A stretch of DNA of 64,000 nucleotides from Aquarana catesbeiana (GCF_042186555.1 NC_133325.1:671697640-671761639); one strand, 5' to 3'. Shown: positions 53,087 to 63,180, numbered from the stretch's first letter. Notes: a model not told the origin generated them from the sequence alone. Numbers and translations are program-made.

Positions 53087-53914
53087 CCCCTTGCCGACCG
53101 GCTCATGCTGATATACGTCGGCAGAAGGGCACGTACAGGCATATTAATGTACCTGTACATTGCCCTTTAAGACGCGGCATTGTGAATGTGATTGCGGGTC
53201 CCGTGGACTCGATGTCCGCTGGGATACCCACGATCGTCTCACAGAGAGGCAGAACGGGGAAATGCTGATGTAAACAAGCATTTCCCCATTCTTCCTAGTA
53301 CACTGCATTTCCCCATTCTTCCTAGTACTTCACAGGACACTGATCGCAGCTCCCTGTGATCGGAAGCGGTGATCAGTGTCGTGTCACACGTAGCCCATCC
53401 CCCCTACAGTTAGCACACATCCCTAGGACACACTTAACCCCTGCAGCGCCCCCTACTGGTTAACCCCTTTACTGCCAGTCACATTTACACAGTAATCAGT
53501 GCTTTTTTAATCGCACTGATTGCTGTATAAATGTGAATGGTCCTAAAATAGCGCCAAAAGTGTCCAATCTGTCCACCATAATGTCGCAGTCACGATAAAA
53601 ATCGCAGATCACCGCCATTACTAGTAAAAAAAAAATATTAATAAACATGCCATAAAACTATCCTCTATTTTGTAGACGCTATAACTTTTGCGCAAACCAA
53701 TCAATAAATGCCTATTGTGATTTTTTTTACCAAAAATATGTAGAAGAATACGTATCGGCCTAAACTGAGGGAAAAAACATTTTTTATATATATTTTTTGG
53801 GGATAATTATTATAGCAAAAAGTAAAAAATTGTCAGTTAAAGCGACGCAGTGCCGAATCGCAAAAAACGCTCTGGTCATTGGCCAGCCAAATGTTCCAGG
53901 GCTGAAGTGGTTAA
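53087..53914 (+). mobile_element. TTAA-flanked MITE, intact copy of the B family
   Basis: Left end TTAACCCCTTGCCGACC, right end on the other strand TTAACCACTTCAGCCC. The interior matches the truncated copy at 40340-40918 in inverse orientation, and the ends resemble those of the C and D MITEs. Common in ranid frogs, which is the main clue to the host. Confidence 0.88.
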
Positions 53915-53939
53915 ATAATGCGTTATTTAACTAAACACA

Positions 53940-54360
53940 TTTGATTTTAGTCGACTAAAATGTACTGAAGATTTAGTCGACTAAATATGGAAATTGTGGG
54001 GAGTTTTGGGACTTTAATGAAGGGTGTATGTGCCTCCATCCCTGGTTCAAGTAGACAAAAAGAAGTAAATTGGAACTTTGAATGAGACTATTGATTGATT
54101 AAGGTAAAAATGTATTTTGAACATGTTTTAATGACATAAAAATAATATAAGTACATTGAAATGGTACATATCATGTATGAAGTAACACATGGTATAGATG
54201 CACACATGGCAAGACTGTCATAAATACATGAATATACATAACACAGTCAATGACAGTATATAAAATAATTGAACTGTATAAATTCATATATATACACACA
54301 AATGTTGGCTTGGCAGCACTAAAAAATATTTTGGAATAAAAATAATATAATATTATCAGA
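53940..54360 (+). repeat. Left arm of a 320-bp inverted repeat
   Basis: From AGACAAAAAGAAG (about 54044) through GGCAAGACTGTCAT and GTTGGCTTGGCAGCAC to ATTTTGGAATAAAAATAATA, the sequence is the reverse complement of 57570-57896, with small indels. The arms extend outward to GTCGACTAAATATG motifs at both sides. Confidence 0.92.
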
Positions 54361-54417
54361 ATGAATAGAGGTTATATCTAGATGAAATCCTATTGAGGCA
54401 TATAGCTAAATCCTGAA

Positions 54418-54458
54418 TGTCCGATGCGTTTCATGTGTGAACACTTCCTCAGGGGCGG
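54418..54458 (-). ncRNA. Hammerhead-ribozyme-like hairpin, copy 2
   Basis: On the minus strand: CTGAGGA (54446-54452), an extra A, stem GTGT/ACAC, AT, GAAA (54429-54432) overlapping ACGCAT (54424-54429), C, then GG. The stem III palindrome is imperfect here (ACGCAT, one step from ATGCAT or ACGCGT by CpG decay). The order of parts matches copies 1 and 3. Confidence 0.4.
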
Positions 54459-54744
54459 ATGCTATAAGGTTTCTACAAAGAACAATATATAATTAGATCT
54501 AATATTAAACTGGGCACAGCAGAAAAGGACGAGTTTGTCAGTCCTGGGTACTTACATGCAAAAGAGTGGAATGGTGTGTAGTATGAGTAGGGCCAGGGCC
54601 AGAGGGGTAGTCTAACCCGGGAGCCGGGGTAGTTTGGAGCCACAAAGCAACAGGGCGCACGTGGAGCACCCCCAGAGCACAGATCTCCAAGCTCCATAGT
54701 AATCAGAAGTGATCAGAGGTGAAATAAAACTGCCGGTAGAGTCT

Positions 54745-54896
54745 GTAATGGATAAGAGAAATATCCATTATATGGGCGTGACAGATGTGAGAATAAATTG
54801 AATGTAAGTGCCAAGTGGGAGCATACAAGTAGGTTGGGTTGAAAGCTTGGTAGATGACGAGGTGGTGGTGAAATTATAATGGATATTTCTCTTATG
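54745..54896. repeat. Inverted repeat with 20-bp arms
   Basis: ATAAGAGAAATATCCATTAT (54753-54772) is the inverse of ATAATGGATATTTCTCTTAT (54875-54894), with about 100 bases between. It sits just left of the Tc1 element. Confidence 0.85.
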
Positions 54897-55029
54897 CCCA
54901 CAACTTTGAAGATTTTTTTTTTTTTTGTGAAGCAAACAACAAATAGGACAAAATAACAGAAAAAGTCAATGTGCATAACTATTCACCCCCCTAATAAAGT
55001 CAATACTTTGTAGAGCCACCTTTTGCGCC

Positions 55030-55042
55030 TATCTCAGCTCCA
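55030..55042. repeat. 13-bp direct repeat, left copy (TATCTCAGCTCCA)
   Basis: Exact match to 56174-56186. Brackets the insertion inside the Tc1 element. Confidence 0.88.
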
Positions 55043-56173
55043 AAAAATATTTTACAGCTTACACATTCAAGAATGACATTTCCTGCAAGGCTAGTTAAAA
55101 ATACCTGAACATATTCAAAAAAATATGGGGGTTTGGTCACACTATATGGTCATATAGTGCTAAGCCCACTTACTGCGACAAAGTGGACTTTGAATATGTT
55201 CAGGTGTTTTTAACTAGCCTTGCAGGAAATGTCATTCTTGAATGTGTGCACCGTAAAATATTTTTTGTACTGTTTGTAGGTCTTATAGAACACCATCTTG
55301 AATTTAAATGCATTGTAGGGTGTGCCCCCCAAATATATTTTTGTATATTGTAATAGACCTTGACCAGGTTTTTTGGGCTGGAGCACCCCTCCCCCTCCTC
55401 ATTACTTCTTATTTAGTGGCCACCAGTGCATAGGATGTATCCCTTTCAGTTCTCCCACATAGAGGAGTTCAGCTCCCATGGTTGAGACAAAGGATCTTCC
55501 ATTCTATTACTAGAGTAGGACCCACTAATTCGGGGTACTTTGTCGCAGTAAGTGGGCTTAGCACTATATGACTATATAGTGTGACCAAACCCCCGTATTT
55601 TTTTGAATATGTTCAGGTGTTTTTAACTAGCCTTGCAGGAAATGTCATTCTTGAATGTGTGCGCTGTAAAATATTTTTTGTACTGTTTGTAGGTCTTATA
55701 GCAGCACCATCTTGAATTTAAACACATTGTAGGGTGTGCCCCCCAAATATGTTTTTGTATATTGTAATAGACCTTGACCAGGTTTTTTGGGCTGGAGCAC
55801 CCCTCCCCATCCTCATTACCTCCTATTTAGTGGCCACCAGTGCATAGGATGTATCCCATTTAGTTCTCCCACATAGAGGAGTTCAGCTTCCATAGTTGAG
55901 ACAAAGGATCTTCCATTCTATTACAAGAGTAGGACCCACTAATTCCGGGCACTTTGTCGCAGTAAGTGGGCTTAGCACTATATGACCATATGGTATGGCC
56001 AAACCCCCGTATTTTTTTGAATATGTTCAGGTGTTTTTAACTAGCCTTGCAGGAAATGTCATTCTTGAATGTGTGCGCTGTAAAATATTTTTTGTACTGT
56101 TTGTAGGTCTTATAGCAGCACCATCTTGAATTTAAACGCATTGTAGGGTGTGCCCCCCAAATATGTTTTTGTA
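55043..56173. mobile_element. Insertion of 414-bp tandem units with an inverted start
   Basis: It starts with an inverted segment (55043-55186: GGCTAGTTAAAAATACCTGA, GTGCTAAGCCCACTTACTGC) and continues as direct units at about 55187, 55601 and 56015, the last one partial. The motif TTTGTCGCAGTAAGTGGGCT occurs at about 55540 and 55954, giving the period of 414. Each unit has GGAAATGTCATTCTTGAATG and GCCCCCCAAATATGTTTTTG. A 13-bp direct duplication borders the block. The kind of element is unknown. It has no coding frame of note. Confidence 0.88.
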
Positions 56174-56186
56174 TATCTCAGCTCCA
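56174..56186. repeat. 13-bp direct repeat, right copy (TATCTCAGCTCCA)
   Basis: Partner of 55030-55042. Confidence 0.88.
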
Positions 56187-57150
56187 GTTCGCTCTGGATA
56201 AGTCTCTATGAGCTTGCCACACCTTACCCCTGGGATTTTTGCCCATTCCTCCTTGCAAAACTGCTTCAGCTCCTTCAAGTTGTATGGTTTGCGCTTGTGA
56301 ACAGCAATCTTTAAGTCTGGCCACAGATTTTCTATTGGATTGAGGTCTGGGCTTTGACTAGGCCATTCCAACACATTTACATGTTTCCCCTTAAACCACT
56401 CAAGTGTTGCTTTAGCAGTGTGTTTGGGGTCATTGTCCTGCTGGAAGGTGAACCTCCATCCTAGCCTCAAATCACACACAGAGCGGTACAGGTTTTGCTC
56501 AAGAATATCCCTGTATTTAGCACCATCCATCTTTCCCTCAAGTCTGATCAGTTTCCCAGTCCCGACTGCTGAAAAACATCCCCACAGCATGATGCTGCCA
56601 CCACCATGTTTCACTGTGGGGATGGTGTTCTTTGGGTGATGTGATGTGTTGGGTTTGTGCCAGACATAGCATTTTCTTTGATGGCCAAAAAATTTAATTT
56701 TAGTCTCATCAGACCAGAGCACCTTCCTCCATACATTTTGGGAGTCTCCCACATTCCTTTTCCAAAACTCAAAACGTGCCATTTTGTTTTTTGCTGAAAG
56801 TAATGGCTTTCTTCTGGCCACTCTGCCATAAAGCCTAACTCTATGGAGCGTACGGCTTATTGTCGTCCTATGTACATATACTCCAGTCTCTGCTGTGGAA
56901 CTCTGCAGCTCCTCCAGGGTTACCTTAGGTCTCTGTGCTGCCTCTCTGATTAATGCCCTCCTTGCCTGATCCGTGAGTTTTAGTGTGTGGCCGTCTCTTG
57001 GCAGGTTTGCTGTTGTGCCATGTTCTTTCCACTTGGTTATGATAGATTTGATGGTGCTCCTAGGAATCATCAAAGATTTGGATATTTTTTTTATAACCTA
57101 CCCTGACTTGTACTTCTCAACAACATTGTCCCTTACATGTTTGGAGAGTT
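56174..57150 (-). pseudogene. Tc1/mariner transposase
   Basis: A DD34E-type transposase that would cut and paste the element at TA. The minus-strand frame covers 56132-57073 and the true start lies further upstream (above 57073) in a broken frame. Helix-turn-helix region: PRSTIKSIITKWKEHGTT and TDQARRALIREAAQRPKVTL. Catalytic domain: VLWSDETKIKFFG (first Asp), GGGSIMLWGCFS, FQQDNDPKHTAKATLEWF (second Asp) and WPSQSPDLNPIENLWPDLK (Glu). All three acidic residues are present. The last 13 residues come from the inserted repeat, so the natural C-terminus is replaced. Otherwise the frame is open for about 300 codons, unusually good for this window. Confidence 0.93.
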
Positions 57151-57569
57151 CCTTGGTCTTTATGGCAGTGTTTGGTTGGTGGTGTCTCTTGCTTAGGTGT
57201 TCCAGCCTCTGGGGCCTTTCAAAAAGATGTGTATATGTAATGACAGATCATGTGACACTTAGATTGCACACAGGTGGACATCATTTCACTAATTATGTGA
57301 CTTCTGAAGGTAATTGGTTGCACCAGAGCTTTTTATGGGCTTCATAACAAAGAGGGTGAACACTTACGCACATGCCAATTATCAGTTTTTTATTTCTGAA
57401 AAATAGTTTTTGTATATATTTTTCTAATTTTACTTCACCAACTTGGACTATTGTGTTCTGATCCATCACATATAATTCGGATTAAAAAACATTGAACAAA
57501 AGGCTGTAATGTAACAAAATAGGTAAAAAGCCAAAGGGGTGAATACTTTTGCAAGGCACTGTATAACAT

Positions 57570-57965
57570 CTATTAATTCTTACAATGTTATATTATTTTT
57601 ATTCCAAAATATTTTTTAGTGCTGCCAAGCCAACATATGTGTGTATATATATATATATATGAATTGATACAGTTCAATTATTTTATATACTGTCATTGAC
57701 TGTGTTATGTATATTTATGTATGACAGTCTTGCCATGTGTGCATCTATACCATGTGTTATTACTCCATACATGATATGTACCATTGGAATGTACTTATAT
57801 TATTTTTCAGTCATTAAAACATGCTCAAAATACATTTTTTACCTTAACCAATCAATAGCCTCATTCAAAGTCCCAATTCCCTTCTTTTTGTCTAGTCGAC
57901 TAAATATGACTAAAACAATTGCAGAAGACTAAAATGGGACTAAAACTAAAATGCCATTTTAGTCC
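57570..57965 (-). repeat. Right arm of the 320-bp inverted repeat
   Basis: GCTGCCAAGCCAAC, TGTGCATCTATACCATGTGT and CAATCAATAGCCTCATTCAA are inverse to the left arm at 54044-54360. It continues into GTCGACTAAATATGACTAAA and the composite element's end. Confidence 0.92.
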
Positions 57966-58009
57966 TAACACTTAAACTAAATTGAAATTTGCTGCCAAAA
58001 TTAACACTG

Positions 58010-58870
58010 CTGGGGGGTGGGGGGTAAATAATTGCACTTGGGGACAGACATACCCGGGGAGGGGGGAATATGCTGGAGGACAGACTGACCTGGGGGGGGT
58101 TTGTACTGGGGGACAGATTGACCTGGAGGGGATGATTGCACAGGGGACAGAGTGACTTTGGGGGGGGAAGACTTTACTGGGGACAGACTGGCCAGGAAGA
58201 GACATACTGACCTGGGAGGGGGGATTACACTGGGGACAGACTGACTTGGGGAGGGGGGTTGTACTGGGGACAGACTGACTTGGGAAGGGGGATTGTACTG
58301 GGGACAGACTGACTTGGGAAGGGGGATTGTACTGGGGACAGACTGACTTGGGAAGGGGGATTGTACTGGGGACAGACTGACTTGGGAAGGGGGATTGTAC
58401 TGGGGACAGACTGACTTGGGAAGGGGGATTGTACTGGGGACAGACTGACTTGGGAAGGGGGATTGTACTGGGGACAGACTGACTTGGGGAGGGGGATTGT
58501 ACTGGGGACAGACTGACTTGGTGAGGATTGTAATGGGGACAGATTTACTTGGGGAGGGGGATTGTACTGGGGACAGACTGACATGGAAGGATTGTACTGG
58601 GGAATAGACTATCCTTGGGGACATACTGACCTAGGGAGGGGGGATTGTATCGGGGAACAGATTGACCTGGAGGGGAGGATTGTTCTGGGGGACAGACTAA
58701 CCTGGAGCGAGGGAAAGAATGTACTGAGGCAACAGACTCACCTAGGGGGGAATTGTGCTGGGAGACAGATTGACGTGGGGGGTGGGGTTGTACTGGGGAA
58801 CAGACTAACCTGGAGAGGGGGATTGTAATGGGGGGTTGTCCTGGGAGACAGACTGACCTCTGGGGATTGA
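58010..58870 (+). repeat. 34-bp GGGGACAGACTGACTTGGG minisatellite
   Basis: About 24 units, best preserved at 58215-58530: GGGGACAGACTGACTTGGG then AAGGGGGATTGTACT. The open minus-strand frames (PSQSVPSTIPLPKSVCPQYN type) reflect the repeat only. Confidence 0.94.
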
Positions 58871-59104
58871 ACTGGAGGATAGATTGACCTAGGGGGATAC
58901 CTAAGATTGGTGCTGGGGGTGGGAAGATTAGTGATAAGAGAGCGGATTAAGAGGGGGGAGAGGATTTGTGTTGGGGAGGTGAAATTTGGGGGGAGGAGGA
59001 GGATTTGTGCTAGAAGGGTAAACTCGGGGGGGGGGGTTGTTCTAAGATTGGGGATGAGGGGGGGATTTATTCTTGGAGGTAATATTTGGAGCGGAGAATA
59101 AAAC
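58871..59104 (+). repeat. Degenerate G-rich repeats (GGATTTGTGCTAGAAGGG type)
   Basis: Purine-rich units such as GAGGATTTGTGTTGGGGAGG. Similar units continue at 60165-60420, so the 59105-60164 stretch is probably an insertion. Confidence 0.7.
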
Positions 59105-59309
59105 AAAGGATTTGCCCCGGGACTTTAAATGAAGTGGGTACCGTTTCCGCCAGTAAACATAACAGTAGTAAATACAGTATATGGTTTATTCAAGTAAAAT
59201 TGTTTACATGCATAGATATCACCAACAGTTGCCAATTTAAAAAAGATACATAAACAAGGAATATTGGTACATAAATGTAATAGCAGTCATAGTACACGGG
59301 CATCATACT

Positions 59310-59350
59310 ACCCGACTAGTTTTGCGAGCACCAGCTCGCTCTTCAGGGGT
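59310..59350 (-). ncRNA. Hammerhead-ribozyme-like hairpin, copy 3
   Basis: On the minus strand: ACCC then CTGAAGA (59340-59346), stem II GCGAGC/GCTCGC (6 perfect pairs, TGGT loop), AAA instead of GAA, the palindrome ACTAGT (59315-59320), C, and GGGT, which pairs perfectly with ACCC. Stem I, stem II and the palindromic stem III are all conserved although their sequences differ from copy 1. The missing G of GAAA argues against activity of this copy. Confidence 0.42.
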
Positions 59351-59591
59351 GGATGTGTGTAACAATGTACCTAGGATGAAAACGTATATATTTGGCAATA
59401 TGGCACAGTATTAATTATAAAGTCATAGGGTAGGAGGGGTTATGGGTCCCCATACTCACCACTGAGCTTGACCATGGCTACAGGTGTGCGGCTCCAAGAC
59501 GGCGGCAGCAGGTGCCTCGCCAGGGAGCTGAGGGGGCGGAATCATATGGGACCCTGCCAGGGGCCAAACGGAGAGCAGGCATGGCATGGGT

Positions 59592-60125
59592 GTAGTGATG
59601 TATCCTTAGAGACCTCGTTAGTCCATAAAGAGTATAGGCTGTGAACATAAGTATGTTTGTCAGGCATATAAAGTAGTAAAGGAGAATCAATAAGCATTAG
59701 CATAAAGATATGTATGCATGAATGAAAGGCCTGGGCCAAAGATGGTAGGGACATAGAGATGGTAAGAAACATAGGATAGCAGAGGGATACTAACAGGTGA
59801 CAAGATAGGAAAAGAGAGAGAGAAGAGAGAGGTGGACTGTGATTGTGAAAATAGTAGTGTAGTGATGTATCCCTAGAATCCTCATTAGTCCATAAAGAGT
59901 ATAAGCTATAAACATGAGTATGTTTGTCAGGCATCTAAAGTAAAATCAATGAGTATTGGCATAAAGATATGTATAACATAAGTAAAAGGCCTGGGTCAAA
60001 GATGGTAGGGACATGGAGATGGTGGAAAACATAGGATAGCAGAGGGATAATAGCAAGTGACAAGATGAGAAAGAGAGAGAGGAGAGAGAGGTGGACTGAG
60101 ATTGTGTTGTGGGATCTGTGATATC
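59592..60125 (+). repeat. 267-bp direct duplication (two copies)
   Basis: GTAGTGATGTATCCTTAGAG at 59592 and GTAGTGATGTATCCCTAGAA at 59859 start two units that both run through TCCATAAAGAGTATA, GGCCTGGG, GATGGTAGGGACAT and AGAGAGGTGGACTG. Confidence 0.92.
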
Positions 60126-60164
60126 AAAAAACAAAAATAAATAAAAATAAGTGCTCAAAAAATG

Positions 60165-60425
60165 AATTTTGGAGCAGAGAAAATTAGGGCTGGCAGAGGG
60201 AGGTGGAGAATTTGTGCTAGGAAGGTCAAGTTGGGGGGCTATATGTGCTAAGAGGGGGGAGAGGGTTGGTATGGGAGGGGGAGAACTAGTATTGGCAGGG
60301 GGGTTTTGGGTTGAAAGGACTTGTGTTGTGGGAGGATCTGTGCTAAGAGGGAGAGTGTAGGGGGAATAATATTTGTTCTCGGAGGTAAGATTTGAGGGTG
60401 GGAGAAGGGAGGGAGAGCAATGTTG
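60165..60425 (+). repeat. G-rich degenerate repeat, continuation
   Basis: GAATTTGTGCTAGGAAGGTC and similar units, related to 58871-59104. Confidence 0.7.
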
Positions 60426-60469
60426 GATTGAGGCAATCTCATGCCTTGATCTCACATGTAAACAATAAA

Positions 60470-60503
60470 ACCAGAAGTGACAATGATTTAATCACTTCTG
60501 GTT
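60470..60503. repeat. Hairpin with 11-12-bp arms
   Basis: ACCAGAAGTGA and TCACTTCTGGT around CAATGATTTAA. It stands at the start of a GC-poorer repeat that continues to about 61000. Confidence 0.8.
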
Positions 60504-61140
60504 TCAGATCCATTATTTCCTGGCTGGTACAGCCATTGGACACATCCAACCAAGCCAGGCTGTGCTTGATTGGATGGTGAGAAGTGCAGGGGAGACATTG
60601 GGTCTATTAGACCCCTAATGTCTTCAAAAAGAGTACCTGTCACCTGTCCAATGTTATCACATGGGGGTTTATTAACCCCTTGTGATAGCAAGCAAGTAAA
60701 CATACATAAAAGAAAAACATTGCCCCTGCACACATGAGCAAACACACACCCAGGGTGCACGCTCGTATGTAAATCGGGTCACACCACACGTGTGACATAT
60801 CGCTGCAAATATCAGGGTGAGAGCAATAATAATAGCACAAGAGCTCATGGTTAACTCTAAAGTGATGAGCTGTAAAAGCTTTTAAAGTGTGACGTATTGT
60901 GATTTTTGGCCACCATAGTTTTTTGCGATATCACTGGTGCAAGCAATTTTAAACTTGGCATGTTGGTTATCTAACTGACACAACCTCAATTTTATATTTT
61001 ACCAAAAAATGGGTATTATATTGTGTGTGTTTGCACTAAAATTCATCTTATTATATTTTATCCTGAAAATCTACAAATTTTCAACTATCACCCTTTTATT
61101 CTACAAGGCCTCTGCTTTCAGAAAATATATAATTTTCTGA
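60504..61140. other. Noncoding DNA, probable interspersed repeat
   Basis: Phrases such as ATCCAACCAAGCCAGGCTGT and CACATGGGGGTTTATTAACC look like a frog interspersed repeat, but ends were not found. Confidence 0.4.
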
Positions 61141-62030
61141 CAGTTCAGGTAATTTTATTGCCAAAAATGAAGATTTTTACATGTGTGCAAACATAAAATA
61201 GTTATCTCTGAAGCGGAAAGGTTACGCGAGTTTATTAACAGTGAAAGAAAACCCATCCAAACACCAGCAAACAGTGAACACAGCAAACAAGAAAATATAA
61301 GTGAACCAAACCAAATGGCAACATATCTAACAAGCAACCTGAGTAGCAGAAAACCTAACTAGCAATCTAACTATACAAAATATACAAAATGGGGGGCACT
61401 GATAAGCAGGGTAAAACTAGAGGTATAAGGAACAGTCAGGAAGGGGGAATCAAGGCTGGGATCAGTGACAAGGGGAGCAAGTACAAGTAAACAGGATACA
61501 GAATAGAGGTACAAAGCAAGAGCAAACTCAGGAAGGAATCAAGCTCAGGAATAAGCAGTATCTGGATAGCAGCGCAAAACACTGAAGTACAAGTGAATTG
61601 TAGAGAAATAACTAACTATCCTCAAGCAGCCAGAATAAGGTGGAGACTGATTACTGGGATCTCTTGGCTGCTAGCAGACACCCGCTGGTAGACACTGGAA
61701 CTACAACCTTCTGCTCTGGGAACCACAGTGCCACCAGCAGGCGATCTTGGTCCTTACATCATTTCTTCTGGATCTTATGCCTGAGGTTTGAGTGAGCTAA
61801 AGGACATGGGAATCCATGTATTTGCAAGTATTAGTCCTAGTAATGTCTGAGGATCTTCCTCTGTCAGGTTCCAAGTGGCTTTCGGCGGTGAGCTTGATAG
61901 TGCCCAGTTTTGCCAGTTATAACGCTCAAAGTTGATTGGCGGTCTTCTGTCTTTCAGGGCTCATTTCTATATCAAGGGCAGGCCTTTCAAGTCAGTGTGC
62001 ATCATCACTCTTTATAGATTGGTAATGTAG
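61141..62030. other. Unassigned DNA, possible LTR-like repeat
   Basis: AAGTACAAGTAAACAGGATAC, AAGCAAGAGCAAACTCAGG and similar purine-rich phrases resemble parts of the LTRs of Gypsy element 2, but no termini or duplication are visible. Confidence 0.3.
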
Positions 62031-62034
62031 CTTG

Positions 62035-62237
62035 TTGCATTCTTGTCTGAGTCTCTACCACTTACCTTTGAATCTCAGTTAAAGCTTACAGTAGGTCTGG
62101 ACTTTGACTGAGCCATTCTAACACATGAAAATGCTTTGATGGAAACCATCCCATTTTAGCTATGGCTGTATGTTTAGGGTCGTTGTCCTGCTGGAAGGTG
62201 AACCTCTGCCCCAGTTTCAAGTCTTTTGCAGACTCTA
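62035..62237 (-). pseudogene. Tc1/mariner transposase fragment
   Basis: Noncontinuous match to the Tc1 catalytic region, best seen at the DNA level: GGTCGTTGTCCTGCTGGAAG with GTGAACCTC (62178-62208) also occurs in the transposase at 56431-56459, and GGTCTGGACTTTGACTGAGCC matches the SQSPDLNP-coding part there. It is cut off at 62237 by another repeat. Confidence 0.78.
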
Positions 62238-62322
62238 ATGCCCCGTACACATGGTCTAATTTTCCGACGGAAAATGTTCGATGGGAGCTTGTTGTCGGAA
62301 ATTCCGACCGTGCGTAGCGTAG
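62237..62322. mobile_element. Fragment of a CCCCGTACACAYGG hairpin-type MITE
   Basis: Begins GCCCCGTACACATGGTCTAA and has TTTTCCGACGGAAAATGTTC and TGTCGGAAATTCCGACCGTG, forming nested palindromes (TTTTCCG-ACG-CGGAAAA type). The right half is missing at the CAGGGCCGAT start of the next repeat. Confidence 0.65.
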
Positions 62323-62323
62323 G

Positions 62324-62590
62324 CAGGGCCGATCCTAGGGTCACCGGCGCCTGGGTGCAGAAATATTTCTGGCGCCCCCACATGGGCGTGGTCATCTTAC
62401 CAACTCCTCCCCTTTACAAATGTTTCTATGGCAATGACTCAAACACAGAGATGCTCTCCTAAGAACTCTTTGTTACCCTAGGATCCTCCCATGATCTTTT
62501 AACAATAAAAAAAAATACAGGAAGAGCGTACACTAATGAGACCTGGAGGCGAGTCTCTCTGATGCACACAAAGAGGGCTTCTGTTAGAGA
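62324..62590 (+). mobile_element. Left end of a CAGGGCCG-type hAT element
   Basis: CAGGGCCGATCCTAGGGTCA followed by GGCGCCTGGGTGCAGAAATA is a frequent hAT-type terminus in fish and frogs. The right end was not located, so the minisatellite 62600-63180 may be inside this element. Confidence 0.6.
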
Positions 62591-62599
62591 GTCTGTTAG

Positions 62600-63180
62600 A
62601 AAGAACCCCCAGACATAATACAGGAGATGGTCAGAGACTACAGACATAGTACAGGAGATGATCAGAGACTGCAGACATAGTACAGGAGATGATCAGAGAC
62701 TGCAGACATAGTACAGGAGATGATCAGAGACTGCAGACATAGTACAGGAGATGATCAGAGACTGCAGACATAATACAAGAGATGGTCAGAGACTGCAGAC
62801 ATGATACAGGAGATGGTCAGAGACTGCAGACATGATACAAGAGATGGTCAGAGACTGCAGACATGATACAGGAGATGATCAGAGACTGCAGATATTGTAC
62901 AGGAGATGATCAGAGACTGCAGACATAGTACAGGAGATGATCAGAGACTGCAGACATAGTACAGGAGATGATCAGAGACTGCAGACATAGTACAGGAGAT
63001 GATCAGAGACTGCAGACATAGTACAGGAGATGATCAGAGACTGCAGACATAATACAGGAGATGATCAGAGACTGCAGACATAATACAGGAGATGATCAGA
63101 GACTGCAGACATACTACAGGAGATGGTCAGAGACTGCAGACATAATACAGGAGATGATCAGAGACTGCAGACATAGTACA
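62600..63180 (+). repeat. 31-bp minisatellite, about 18 units
   Basis: Unit AGACTGCAGACATAGTACAG then GAGATGATCAG, very regular. Related to the 46787-46945 array (same length, same CTGC-GACAT-TACAGGAG frame). Confidence 0.95.

Larger units (their letters stand above)
54895..57561 (-). mobile_element. Tc1/mariner transposon with TGCCTTGCAAAAGTATTC end
   Basis: On the minus strand the right terminus begins CAGTGCCTTGCAAAAGTATT (57561), next to TA. The left side keeps AACTATTCACCCCCCTAATA near 54980, the matching inner part of the other inverted end, whose outermost bases are degraded. The transposase lies between, and a repeat block (55043-56173) has inserted near its 3' end. Confidence 0.88.
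51143..58009. mobile_element. Composite hAT-type element with CAGTGTTAATTT ends
   Basis: Left end CAGTGTTAATTTCGTC, right end on the other strand CAGTGTTAATTTTGGC. It interrupts a minisatellite that continues on both sides. The flanks are CCTGGGGG and CTGGGGGG, compatible with a near-matching 8-bp duplication in a G-rich repeat. Subterminal motifs GACGAAAAC (left) and GACTAAAAC / GTCGACTAAA (right) are typical of this repeat family. Several later elements sit inside. No transposase of its own is recognised. Confidence 0.78.
59105..60164. mobile_element. Probable insertion carrying hammerhead-like copy 3 and a direct duplication
   Basis: The G-rich array stops at about 59104 and restarts at about 60165. 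The intervening AT-rich DNA has hairpin copy 3 (59310-59350) and a 267-bp direct duplication. Ends are not resolved, so the element type is open. Confidence 0.45.

Noticed and set aside
58001..58624. 207-codon Pro/Ser/Val-rich frame on the minus strand
   Set aside because: It translates the 34-bp minisatellite and has no family motif.
62600..63180. CRISPR-like regular spacing in the 31-bp array
   Set aside because: Units are adjacent without unique spacers, there are no cas genes, and the DNA is from a vertebrate.
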